DNA from: Hypericum androsaemum
Taxonomy: Eukaryota > Streptophyta > Magnoliopsida > Malpighiales > Hypericaceae
DNA: 64,000 bases
Direction of reading: 5' to 3'
Assembly (NCBI GenBank): GCA_963995505.1
Contig: OZ023185.1
Span: forward strand, 13,899,691-13,963,690
Part shown: positions 1 through 10,325 of the stretch, piece after piece
Position numbering within the stretch: position 1 is the stretch's first letter
Layout: every line of letters starts with the position of its first letter
Translations under genes and position numbers: made by a program
The notes under the pieces: generated by a model
What the model was told of the DNA's origin: nothing
Databases searched by the model: none
What the model saw: the letters and a program-made list of their open reading frames with translations, nothing else

Positions 1-145
1 AACTGGTATTAACATTGGCATTGGTGCATAACAGAACAGAACTAGATAAGAAGTTAGTTGTACTTGAGGCGCACACACACTAAAATGATTCAAAGTGAAG
101 AGAAGCAACTACAAGTAGTATAAGGGACATGACAGAGCTTGATAC

Positions 146-1062
146 CCGGTGATCATTGCATTCCAGGTAACAACATCCTTCTCCGCCATCTGATCAAACA
201 CTCTCCTAGCTGACGCCAACTCCCCGCATTTGCCGTACATATTAATCAACGCAGACCCAACAAATGAGTTGAACTCCATCTTGTTATCTCTTAGATACCC
301 CTCCACCCACCTCCCCAACTCCAAATCCCCCACGTCCCCGCACGCCGCAAGAACACTCACCAGCGTTGTCTCATCCGGCAAGCACCCTCCCTCCCTCATC
401 TCACCAAACAACCCCACCGCCTCCTTGGCAAATCCCATCTTAGAGTACCCTGAGATCATCGAGTTCCACGACACCAACCCTCTCTCGGTAATTTCATCGA
501 ACACCTTCCGCGCAAGCCCCAGCTCCCCGAACCTCGCGTACATGGTGATCAGAGAATGACAAACATGGCCATCGCCTTCCAGCCCGCTCTTCACGGCCAC
601 CGCGTGCCCCGCCTTCCCTTGACCCACCGCCAAGACGTTCCCACACGACAGGAACAGAAACGGGTAAGTAAAATTGTCCGGCCTCAGCCCAGACGCCCTC
701 ATCCGATAGTAAAACCGAATGGCGAGGTGGTACTTGTTCCAGGCGATGGCCAGCCCGCGGATCAAGATGTTGAAGGCGTACTCGGTCGGGTGAGGGATCC
801 GGGAGAAGACGAGGGAGGCGTAGGGGAAGTCGCGGAGGTGGATGGCCTTGGAGAGGAGGTGGGTGGGCTCGTGGAGTTGGTGGAGGACCATCTGGGCGTG
901 GACCTGCTTCACGCAGCATCTGGTTGGGCTTTGCCTGAGGAGGGATAAGAGGGTGCGGACTAGGGATTGGTGGGTGGGATCCTGGAGCCGCTGCGGAGAG
1001 CGCCGGCTCGGGAAATGGCGGGAGATAATGTTCGTGTTTGAAAAGGGTTTCCGTTTGAGCAT
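146..1062 (-). CDS. PLS-type pentatricopeptide repeat protein, first exon (3' part lies outside the window)
   Basis: PPR proteins bind organellar RNA in a sequence-specific way and act in editing, splicing or stability in plastids or mitochondria. The translation shows successive PPR units with typical phrases (VCHSLITMYARFGELGLARKVFDE, then VSWNSMISGYSKMGFAKEA, then ALINMYGKCGELASARRVFDQM and DVVTWNAMITGY). The spacing resembles the P-L-S subclass. I chose the ATG at 1062 (MLKRKPF) because the longer frame upstream is lineless sequence next to a transposon. The ORF runs on to a stop at 109, but a family-typical repeat breaks off at ITGY, where GGGTATCA offers a GT donor near 145. The rest of the gene is therefore probably beyond an intron and left of position 1. 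Overall it recalls Arabidopsis At2g34400-type proteins, from memory. The family call is sure; exact orthology is not. Confidence 0.85.
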
Positions 1063-1120
1063 CCTATCTTGCGGCCCCCAAATTTTCAACTTACCTAGAT
1101 ATAAGGTTTTAAAAAACAAA

Positions 1121-2023
1121 GACCAAATTGCCCTCGGGTCCCTCGGGTTTGTTTAAATCACTGTTTTAGTTTCTGCTGTTTCGAAATTGAAACTTCGGTC
1201 CCCATAGTTTGCTTTTATTGAACTCTAAGGTCCCTCGCTGATGTCATCATCCAATTTTTTATTTTTTAATAAAGGAAATGACTATTATACCCTTCAGTAA
1301 AAATAAAAAATAAAATAAAAATATCCAGTCATCTTCTCCGGTGATAAAAACTTCTCCGATCAATATAAAAAATCACAAAATCAAACAAAAAAGTCTTGAA
1401 ACCTCGACCTCGCCGTCAACGTAAGCACTACGGAACCTGAACATCGTCGTCTTCACAAGCACAACCAAACCCAGGCGTTCCCAACGGCGTGGCCAAGCCG
1501 TCGGATTCCGACGCCAAAACAGTTTTGATTCGACGCCACCACAGCCTTGGGGGTCTGGTCGTCTCCCGCTATAAAGGAGGCCATCGCCTGGCGCCACCAC
1601 GGTCCCTGTGACCTCGGCTTCCTCGGCCTCGCCTGGAAGTCACCACCTAGAAGCCCATCAACGTCATCGTCGATGTCTTCTCCTTGCTCCTCACTGATTC
1701 TCCAACAACAAAACCAACAAAATCAAAATAAATTAATCGAAAGGGGGGAGGTGGGTTAGGGGCTCAGATTATGGAGGAGGTCTTGGTGTAAATCAAAAGT
1801 TTGCCCCTTCGCCGGAGCTGTGTGTTTACCGATCGGATGGTCAGGGGATGGTCGGGGAAGAAGATATGTTTTTTATTTTTATTAAAGGGTATAATGATGA
1901 CATCAGCGAGGGGCCTTAGAGTTCAATAAAAGCAAACTAGGGGGACCAAAGTTTTGATTTCGAAATAGCAGGGACTAAAATAGTGATTTAAGTAAACTCC
2001 AGGGACCTGAGGGGAATTTTCCC
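1121..2023. mobile_element. MULE-like non-autonomous DNA transposon with ~130-bp terminal inverted repeats
   Basis: Positions 1121-1255 and the reverse complement of about 1893-2023 match over roughly 130 bp, including the phrases GGTCCCT, AAATCACT-TTTTAGT, TTTGCTTTTATTGAACTCTA and TCGCTGATGTCATCAT. The nine bases on each side are AAAAACAAA (1112-1120) and AAAAACGGA (2024-2032), an imperfect 9-bp target duplication as expected for Mutator-like elements. No transposase is encoded. The GC-rich core (about 1400-1700) could be captured host sequence, but I do not recognise it. The element ends 59 bp upstream of the PPR start codon. Confidence 0.75.
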
Positions 2024-3231
2024 AAAAACGGATCTTACTAGCTTATTCTGATCCTGGCCTGATCAAAGCCGGGCTCGTCACAGTTACAATATTCACAATA
2101 GATGGCTGGTTTGGCGAGAAAAAAATGAGAAGTGTGACCTTGTGGTGAGTAGTGATGACAGATAAGGCTGTTCACCGTGCTAGTGGGCTTGGCATTGTTG
2201 TTGGAGTAGTTGTTGTTGCAGATGCTGGCTAGGGCCGAATGGTCCATAGGAGGTGGTGGGCGATGAGTGGCCACTGTACGTTGGCGTTCATCTTCAACAG
2301 CAAACGCGTAAGCCTTTGCTACGCTAGGTAACGGCTTCATGAAAAGGATGTTGCTTTGTACCTGAGCGTAGGAGTCGTTGAGCCCTATTAGGAACTCGAT
2401 TAGCATGTCCCGATCTCGCTTGCTTTCATCCACGAGGGCTGAACCGTACTTACACACGTGACGTGTGCTGCTGCACGTGCATGATCTCCGAATCCGATGG
2501 GACTCTAACTCATCCCACAGGGATTTGAGAGAAGTGTAGTATATGGCGACGGAATTATTGTCTTGACATTGGTTGGCAATGGATCTCGGCACCTCGTATA
2601 TTCTGGAGGCGCTGCTTGGTGGTAAATCTTCGCTCGAGATCCATCCATATGTGGTTCGCTGTCTCCATTAACATTAAACTCGAGGCAATATCGGGCAAAA
2701 CAGAGTTAATGAGCCACGATTTTACCAGATTGTTTGCCCGTCTCCAAGTAGGGTAGAGCATTGTAGTTGATTCTGATTGTACGATCGTTACGTTAATGAA
2801 CGAGAGCTTGTTCTTCATATCTGTGATCATGATCATAGCTTTTTCCACATGGCGTAGTTGTCCCCTGAACTTGATAGGGATTGCGACACCAGAGACGTGT
2901 GGTTTATCTCTGAGTTGTGGATGTAGTATGGTGAATTGGCATTGGTGTGTGCGTGGACCATTGCCGCCGTGGACAGGTCCGAACTTGCCTCGTCCGCCAT
3001 GTGAACTTGATGGCAGGGAGGTATAATCTATGCTAGGGTTTTTGCTCTGATACCATGTAGATGCAGGAAAGATCTGTCTTCCATTGCTGTACTGTCAAAT
3101 ATAACGTCTGGCCTAGGACTAACATAAGGAAATTCCTATACAAGATGAATCTAAATAAGCTATTGCCTATACAAGGTGCAGTGACAATAGGTAACAATAT
3201 ATTCGGTGTATACATATGGTAGGTGTCGACA
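2024..3231 (-). mobile_element. 5' end of a Ty1/copia element: LTR, primer binding site and broken gag
   Basis: On the minus strand a short LTR candidate (3231 to 3056, starting TGTCGACACC and ending TACA) is followed directly by TGGTATCAGAGC (3055-3044). That is the standard plant copia primer binding site for initiator Met-tRNA. Gag follows down to about 2038, where the element stops at the MULE insertion. No pol and no second LTR are present, so this is a truncated remnant. The LTR length of about 176 bp is an inference from the TG...CA ends, since no partner LTR is available. Confidence 0.7.
2038..3002 (-). pseudogene. Copia-type gag (retrotransposon gag, UBN2-like), frameshifted
   Basis: The start near 3002 reads MADEASSDLSTAA... 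then HNSEINHTSLVSQSLSSSGDNYAMWKK. This is the usual N-terminus of plant copia gag (NSPYYLHNSD..GDNY..W). The frame then breaks near 2850: a one-base shift is needed to continue into EKAMIMITDMKNKLSFINVTI, and another shift separates the 2848-2555 and 2592-2038 segments. Recognisable gag landmarks follow: WRRANNLVKSWLINSVLPDIASSL, then SLKSLWDELESH, then FLIGLNDSYAQVQSNILFMKPLPSVAKAYAFAVEDERQR. A decayed zinc knuckle (CHHYSPQGHTSHFF) comes near the end. Not functional. Confidence 0.8.
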
Positions 3232-3780
3232 TGGTGTAATATTAACCTTAGTAAACCGCTTCCGGGCATCCTCATGGTAAACGCCAAAAGGCATAGAGTG
3301 GAGTACGAAGGTCTCCATGCGATAAGCCTACGGTGCGGGATCTACGGGCACCGCACAGAGACATGCCCCACATTGCTAAGCCCGACCACCGCATCCCCAG
3401 GTCCAGATGGACCAATAGCTGCGTCAACAATGCTGGATGCACCTGATACCAATGGGCCGACTGGAGCAACCCCAAACCCTGACAACTTAGGACCTTAGAT
3501 AACACTGTCTAGAAGATCGAGACACCTAGGGATGGTGGCTCCAAGTGGGGGGCACGGGAATACAGCCTCCACCTGCCAAAACTCCTTGGCTGCGCTAGGG
3601 GAGGAAAAATCTGCACCAGCCGGTTAGGGGTCTCTGCCTGCCTCCCTTTGCACAAATGCCCCGCCGGTATTTTTGGGACATCCAGAATGGGCTCTAAAAC
3701 TAATGAAGTTGGGCCCAACCTTTCCAAAAATGGAGTTTTTCTCCAACACAATTTGGTGACTAAGTTCGTCAAGAATGACT
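3232..3780 (+). pseudogene. LINE ORF1 (gag-like, zf-CCHC_4) fragment
   Basis: The plus-strand frame from 3223 contains NLSKPLPGILMVNAKRHRVEYEGLHAISLRCGIYGHRTETCP. This matches the end of the DUF4283 region and the CCHC zinc knuckle of plant L1-like ORF1 proteins (typically LDKPL...RVEYEGLH..CF.CG.YGH..E.CP). A proline-rich tail follows, with a stop at 3498. The next ~280 bp look like degenerate continuation of the same tail. The fragment starts exactly where the copia LTR ends, so the copia element probably inserted into an older LINE copy. Confidence 0.65.
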
Positions 3781-4237
3781 ACGTCTGAGGGTGTGTCAAG
3801 TCAGGATTTTTCCACTAGGTTATTGGTGCGTCACTACACCTTTTATCACCCATTACAATAGGTTTTACATGGGTTTATATAGAGGAGTAACCCTAATTGG
3901 AGTGGGACTCACGAAACAAACAAAACAGGAAACGAACTAAGGGTGATAGCCGAAAACTAGCGGTCGCTATCCCCCAGTGGCCATTCACTTGGCAGGAGCT
4001 CATATTCTCGCGTGGTCTTTACTCGATCATCCAACGTCTTCTCTGAGTACCAAACATATTCTATAACCCAACACAACCAGTTAAGCCTCAAAAGTAAAGC
4101 CAATTCTTAGTCGGTAAACAAAGCAATCGAGAATGAATCCCCGCGAGTTGCAATAGCGTAGTGATATTACTCATTGTTGCTACATGGTCTCAATGTCATG
4201 GCATTGTGTGTTTTTTAATACGTATATATGAACTAAA
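3781..4237. other. Unassigned spacer before the copia element
   Basis: No coding frame with family resemblance is visible. A TATA-like string (TTTATATAGAGG, near 3871-3882) and a T-rich, low-complexity texture suggest decayed LTR or other retroelement DNA, but no terminal repeats were found. The last five bases (CTAAA, 4233-4237) are the left target-site duplication of the adjoining copia insertion. Confidence 0.4.
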
Positions 4238-4593
4238 TGTTGTTTGTCAGAGTGGTGTACTTGATTAGGATCTACTTCAGTCGAGGCAAGTGTTGGACAC
4301 TTTCTCCGTAAGACGAGATTGCCCCGTATATCTTAGTGCGGTACGGGCTTCGGCAATCGTCCCCAAGATACAACGACTGTTTAGGGCATTTCCAAGACCG
4401 TTGCACACGTATCTCAAAACTTTCGGGCGAACCCTTATATACCCAGAACTTTCGGACTCTTTTCTAAGTGAAGAACGGGGGTAGAGGAGAAGTCAACAAT
4501 GCTAGGAGGTGCGTGCGAAGTGCCAAGTGCGCCATAAAGAGCCCATTGTGACCTGCATCCAATGCGCCATGCGCACACGCACTTGCGCGTGCG

Positions 4594-4686
<93 letters not shown>

Positions 4687-4901
4687 ACGGTGCTTTGCAC
4701 CGTCCTCGCAGGCAGCTAGCGATGGGTCAGCCTTTGGGTGGTCAACCAAGTTTGAGAGGTAAGAAGTGGAGTTCCTTATAAACAAGGAAATCCTCCTTGC
4801 TCTAACCAATGTGGTATTGCACTTTTCTATTTCCCTTTTGGGCCTCCACTTTGGGCCTTACCATTTTGGGCTTACATTGAACTTTCATTCAAAACCCAAC
4901 A
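4238..4901 (-). repeat. 3' LTR of the first copia element (664 bp)
   Basis: This copy carries a TATA box on the minus strand (TATATAAGG, 4441-4433) that the partner LTR lacks. It also has a 15-unit GTGCTC repeat and a perfect 9-bp hairpin, GGACGGTGC-TTT-GCACCGTCC, just after the repeat. About 100 bp (roughly 4415-4515) has no counterpart in the other LTR. Confidence 0.92.
4595..4684 (+). repeat. (GTGCTC)15 hexanucleotide microsatellite inside the 3' LTR
   Basis: Fifteen uninterrupted GTGCTC units are visible. The partner LTR has only two units at the equivalent place (near 9569-9583). All six frames give low-complexity open frames (Arg-Ala, Val-Leu, Ser-Cys dipeptides) that are artefacts of the repeat. 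Confidence 0.97.
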
Positions 4902-5432
4902 ATCCCCCACATGAATGATGATTAATGCATGCATACTCTAATCGAAAGTTCTGACGTATTATTATTGCATCGAGATAGGTAGCTTGCGGCTTTGAACCTT
5001 CTCTAGTAATATGTTATTGGATTTACTCGCTGCTCGGTGAACGCGATATTTTGAACCGTCAGCTTTTGGTGTAAACCAAGACAATAACATTTACACAATA
5101 ATAACCCTAGTATATTTAGGTTCTCACGTTGTGTCCTTTTCGGCCATGGACCGTATCTTGGATTCATAAGTGTTTTTCCCATTTGAAGTGGCCTCACTTC
5201 ACACTTATATAGGTGATCTCCTATCAGGAGTATCCTGCAATACTCTACCTTAATCAAGGTATAGGAATTATTAAAAGCGTAATGCTTAACCTTACCACAT
5301 CGCTGCAGGCTAACACCTGGGCAGCTTCTGAGAATGAGATAGGTTCCAGGTGATTAAACTGAACCCTCCATAACTTAGTTTTCTCATTGAACCAAGTTTG
5401 TGGGATCTCCACTCATCATGGTTGAGTTAGCG
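4902..5432 (-). other. Non-coding 3' internal region of the copia element
   Basis: This lies between the pol stop and the 3' LTR. Apart from the polypurine tract at 4902-4910 I see no coding frame or structured repeat. Confidence 0.6.
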
Positions 5433-8400
5433 CTATGGATAGTGTGTGGATTTTAATCCCATTCCCCTTACTGCGTTGTACATTTGATCTCTATTAATTC
5501 CTTTCGTAAAAGGATCAGCTAAGTTGTCCTTCGACTTTACATAGTTAATGGTGATCACCCCACTAGAGATCAACTGTCTAACGGTATTGTGTCTCCGACG
5601 GATATGTCGAGACTTTCTGTTGTACAATGTACTTTGTGCTCTCCCGATTGCAGACATGCTGTCACAATGTATCAATACGGGAGGCACCGGTTTACTCCAG
5701 CACGGAATATCCTCTAGGAAGTTTCTGAGCCATTTAGCTTCTTCCCCAGCTTTGTCTAGTGCTATAAATTCTGACTCCATGGTGGATCGAGCTATGCACG
5801 TTTGTTTAGAGGACTTCCAAGACACAGCTTCTCCTCCTATGGTGAATACGTATCCACTGGTGGATTTGGAGTCCTTAGTGTCCGATATCCAGTTTGCGTC
5901 AATGTATCCTTCTAATACAGCTGGATATTTAGCATAATGTATGCCATGGTTTATGGTATGTTTTAAATACCGTAAAACCCTTTCTAGAGCTAGCCAGTGA
6001 TCCTTTCCTGGATTACTTGTGAATCTACTAAGTTTACTAACCGAGTACGCAATATCGGGACGAGTGCAGTTTGTTAAATACATCAAGCTCCCGATAATTT
6101 GCGCATACTTCAGTTGAGATACTGGGTCCCCTCGATTCTTGGCTAAGTGTAGATTCAAATCTACTGGAGTCTTAACCGGAGGTTTGTCAAAAGCTTCAAA
6201 TTTCTTGAGCACGCTTTCCATGTAGTGGGATTGCGTCAAGATAATTTCGTCAGCTTTCCTATAAATTTTTATTCCTAGTATGACGTCTGCCAGACCCATA
6301 TCTTTCATGTCAAAGTGGTTCTTTAACATGTTCTTAGTTTTCACAATAACCTCTTTATTGCTTCCCATAATTAGTAAGTCATCTACATAGAGACATACAA
6401 TTACGTAAGCTTCAGGTGTGCCCTTAATGTAAACACATTTATCGCACTCATTGATCTTAAATCCATTTGACAACATTGTTTTGTCAAATTTCTCGTGCCA
6501 CTGTTTCGGTGCTTGTTTTAGCCCGTATAGTGACTTGACTAGTCGACACACTTTATGCTCTTGACCGGGAGCCACAAACCCTTCGGGTTGCTCCATGTAT
6601 ATCTCCTCTTCCAGTTCTCCATTTAGGAAAGCTATTTTTACATCCATTTGGTGGATCTCGAGGTTATAGAGTGCTGCAACAGCTATGAGTACTCTAATCG
6701 ATGTGATTCTTGTGACCGGTGAATACGTGTCAAAGAAATCATATCCCTCCTTTTGTTTGAACCCCTTAGCTACCAATCGAGCTTTGTACTTATCAATTGA
6801 TCCATCAGCTTTGTATTTCCTTTTTAGGATCCACCTGCATCCCAAAAGTTTGCAGCCCGGTGGGAGATCCACGATTTTCCACGTGTGGTTTTGCATAATG
6901 GATTCTATCTTACTATTGATAGCTTCCTTCCAGAGAGGAGCATCTGGACTGGACAATGCCTCTTGGATTGTCCTGGGTTCATCTTCTAACGCATAGGTTA
7001 GATAATCTGGACCAAAGGATTTGGTTACCTTTGTCCGTTTACTACGTCTAGGTTCATCATCTTCCTGATTTGACCCTTGCGTAGTCTCATGAGCCCTTTT
7101 CTTTGGACTTCCTTCCTTTCTTTCCTTATTAGGAAAGCTATCTTCAAAAAATGTTGCGTTCCTTGATTCTATGACCATTCTCGTATTTATCTCAGGGTTT
7201 TCAGATTTATGCACCAAGAATCGATAAGCACTACTATTTTGCGCATATCCGATAAAGATGCAATCAATGGTTTTGGGTCCTATTCGCACCTGTTTAGGCT
7301 TAGGTACTTCGACCTTTGCTAGGCACCCCCACACTTTAAGGTAACCGTAGGAAGGTTTCCTTCCTTTCCATAGTTCATATGGGGTTTTATCCCTTTTCTT
7401 GTGTGGCAATTTGTTTAGAATGTGGTTAGCTGAGAGCACAGCTTCCCCCCACATGTTCTGGGGTAAGCCCGAGCTAATCAATATAGCGTTCATCATCTCC
7501 TTAAGAGTTTGATTTTTGCGTTCAGCTACGCCATTCGATTGAGGTGAGTATAGAGCAGTCGTCTGATGAATAATGCCATGTTCTTGACAGAGTTCCTCAA
7601 ACGAAGCTACATATTCTCCTCCTCGATCACTTCGGATTATTTTGATTTTCATGCTGAGTTGATTTTCAACCTCATTCTTATATCTCTTAAAAGCATCAAG
7701 AGCTTCGTCTTTGCCCTTTAGGAGATATACGTAACAGTATCTCGTATAATCATCGATAAACGTGATGAAGTATTTCTTCCCGCCTTTAGTTTGCACGTGT
7801 TTCATATCGCAAGTGTCCGTATGAATTAATTCTAAAGGCGTAGTACTTCTTTCCACCGAATGGAAAGGTGCTTTGGTCATTTTAGCCTCCACACATACTT
7901 CACATTTATCGGATGGGTTGAACTCTAGATTCGGTAATAAATTTAAACTTACTAACTTTCTTAGCGAGTTTAGATTTACGTGTCCTAATCTACCATGCCA
8001 TAAATTAGAACACTCGGCCAAGTAAGAAGAAGCATTAACTTTATTTTCACCGTTAAAGATGCGATGTACAGTTATTACATTCATCTTAAATAGCCCCCTT
8101 TCTAGATAATCCTTTCCTATGAATTGACCCGCTTTGGTCAGTACAGACTTATCAGCCTCAAATACAAGCTTAAGACCGGCTTTGCTTAACAGTGAGCCAG
8201 AGACTAAGTTCTTGCGGATGTCCGGGACATGCAGCACATCCTTGAGGGTCAGCTCCTTTCCTGAGGTCAGCTTCAGGACCACCTTTCCCAGACCAACAAT
8301 CTTGGACGTTGCGGAGTTTTCCATGAACAGCTTTCGGCCGGTGATCGGGATATAGTTCGAGAATATCTCCTCGTCCGAGCAGACGTGGCGGGTAGCTCTA

Positions 8401-9236
8401 GTGTCCACGAATCACTCTCTCGGATTGTCCACCAGGTTGGCTTCAAATACCACGGCTGACAGATCCATCTGGGACAAGTCTTCAGCCAGGTTAGCCCTTC
8501 CTTGGTCGTCCTTCTTCGGCTGGCGACAGTCCTTAGCCATGTGTCCCGGTTTACCGCAGTTGTAGCAGTCGCCCTTGATCTTCTTTTTCTTCTTGGGCTC
8601 TTGCTTCTCCTGCTTATCCCCGGACTTCTTCCTCTTCTTGCTACCTTTTCCCTCGGCGAGGTGCACGGTAGTCTTGGGGTTGGCCTTGCCTTGCTTGACT
8701 TCGGACTTTCGGTTGTCTTCCTCGATCCTAAGTCTCACAATCAGGTCTTCTAGGCCCATGTCCTTCCTCTTGTGCTTGAGGTAGCTCTTGAAATCCTTCC
8801 ACAGTGGGGGGAGCTTCTCGATCATCGCAGCTACTTGGAAGGACTCGCTGAGTTGCATCCCTTCGGCTTGGATCTCGTGAAGGATCAGCTGCAACTCTTG
8901 CACTTGGTCGATGACCTTCTTGGAGTCCACCATCTTGAAGTCGAGGAATCGTCTGACGATGAATTTCTTCGTCCCGGCATCCTCCGTTTTGTACTTCTTC
9001 TCGAGTGAACTCCACAGCTCTTTAGCGGTCTTAGCTTCCGCGTAGACGTTGTAGAGCGTGTCGCCTAGTCCATTCAGGACGTAGTTCCGGCATAGGAAGT
9101 CGATGTGACTCCATGCATCGAGGGCGTTGATCTGCCTCATTTTCCGCTACCTTCAGAGCCTCTTCCTTCAAGAATCGGACCAGGTTGAGCGTCGTCAGGT
9201 AGAACAACATCTTCTGTTTCGGTACCGTTGAACATG
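5433..9236 (-). pseudogene. Copia gag-pol polyprotein with a nonsense codon, frameshift and altered protease motif
   Basis: Gag (about 9236-8412) has the copia phrases LFYLTTLNLVRFLKEE and [24 protein letters not shown], then a CCHC knuckle ([14 protein letters not shown]). Pol (8408-5433, 991 codons open) has a protease start [10 protein letters not shown] and gag-pre-integrase. The integrase core follows (D at HTDTCD, D at RSDRGGEY, E at NGVAERKNQ). Then come reverse transcriptase with YVDD ([11 protein letters not shown]) and RNase H ending in LADPFTKG. Three lesions are visible. A frameshift near 9125-9145 separates the LFYLTT frame from the [10 protein letters not shown] frame. A TGA at about 8409-8411 stands where W is expected before VDT. 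DTR replaces the catalytic D(S/T)G. The long open pol shows decay is recent. Confidence 0.92.
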
Positions 9237-9271
9237 GCCGGCCTTTCGGCGTGGACAGTTCCCGTTACGAT

Positions 9272-9793
9272 TGTTGTTTGTCGGAGTGGTGTACTTGATT
9301 AGGATCTACTTCAGTCGAGGCAAGTGTTGGAAACTTTCTCCGTAAGACGAGATTGCCCCGTATATTTCAGTGCGGTACGGGCTTCGGCAATCGTCCCCAA
9401 TATACAACGACTGTTTAGGGCGTTTCCAAGACCGTTGCACACGTATCTCTCGGCGGCCAACTTGAAGGCGCTCGCAGCTCCTCGTCGCTTCGGTACCGTA
9501 AGACGAGATTGCAAAGTGCCAAGTGCGCCACAAAGCGCCCATTGCGACCTGCGTCCAATGCGCCGTGCGCGTGCTCGTGCTCGGATTCGCACCGTCCTCG
9601 CAGGCAGCTAGCGGTGGGTCAGCCTTTGGGTGGTCAACCAAGTTTGAAAGGTAAGGAGTGGAGTTCCTTATAAACAAGGAAATCCTCCTTGCTCTAACCA
9701 ATGTGGTATTGCACTTTTCCATTTCCCTTTTGGGCCTCCACTTTGGGCCTTACCATTTTGGGCTTGCATTGAACTTTCATTCAAAACCCAACA
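9272..9793 (-). repeat. 5' LTR of the first copia element (522 bp)
   Basis: It matches 4238-4901 at both ends but differs inside. About 63 bp (9449-9511) is replaced by sequence including GGTACCGTAAGACGAGATTG. The second half of that string repeats the LTR's own segment near 9342-9356, and GGTACCGT also occurs in the internal region near 9219. The GTGCTC repeat is two units long and no TATA box is visible. Confidence 0.92.
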
Positions 9794-9798
9794 CTAAA

Positions 9799-10325
9799 AA
9801 ATTCAAAAGATTAATATCATTTTTTACTTATTATGAAAATTAAAATCGATCTATTATTATATATTAGATTTTACGTAACGATACCTATTGTACTTCGATA
9901 TTTAATAATATTGTATTTTTTAAAAATTTAAATTTAAATTTAAATTTTTTAATTAAACTAAAATAACGTACCGAATTATATTTGTAAAGGAGCCGCGACA
10001 CTATATAATTATTTCATAGGAATTTTCGGAAGACCACAACCGTCTTTTTTTACTTTGCTGAGTTCACACTGAACAAGTGGTTTCCAATTGCGACACAAGT
10101 CCAACCCAGCTCGTTTTAAAAAACCCCTATTTAATCTCACAAATCTTTTCAAAAAATTGATCTCGCAAAACATATTTTCCATGGCCAAGAGGAATCCACA
10201 AAACCCATTTCCCAGTCGCCCAACAAAGACGAACGGAAGACCAAGCAATCCACAGAAATATATGGAGTGGTGGCCCAACTCATATTTCTTTATTATTACA
10301 CGTGTAAAATTGAAGAAAATCAATA
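9799..10325. other. AT-rich spacer
   Basis: Simple AT-rich sequence, including a short AAATTT direct repeat near 9925-9945. No gene or repeat family is recognised. Confidence 0.5.

Larger units (their letters stand above)
4238..9793 (-). mobile_element. Complete Ty1/copia LTR retrotransposon with TSD CTAAA (coding damaged)
   Basis: Two LTRs bound the element: 4238-4901 (3' LTR in element orientation) and 9272-9793 (5' LTR). Both begin TGTTGTTTGTC and end AACCCAACA on the plus strand. The flanks 4233-4237 and 9794-9798 are both CTAAA, an exact 5-bp target duplication. A purine-rich tract (GTGGGGGAT on the minus strand, 4902-4910) borders the 3' LTR. Gag and pol lie between on the minus strand. 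No tRNA primer site is visible next to the 5' LTR, and only about 40 bp separates that LTR from gag-like sequence. The 5' leader therefore appears deleted. Confidence 0.93.

Noticed and set aside
4435..4809. Open frames with long Arg-Ala, Ser-Thr, Val-Leu or Ser-Cys runs
   Set aside because: They are produced by the GTGCTC microsatellite inside an LTR in every frame, not by a gene.
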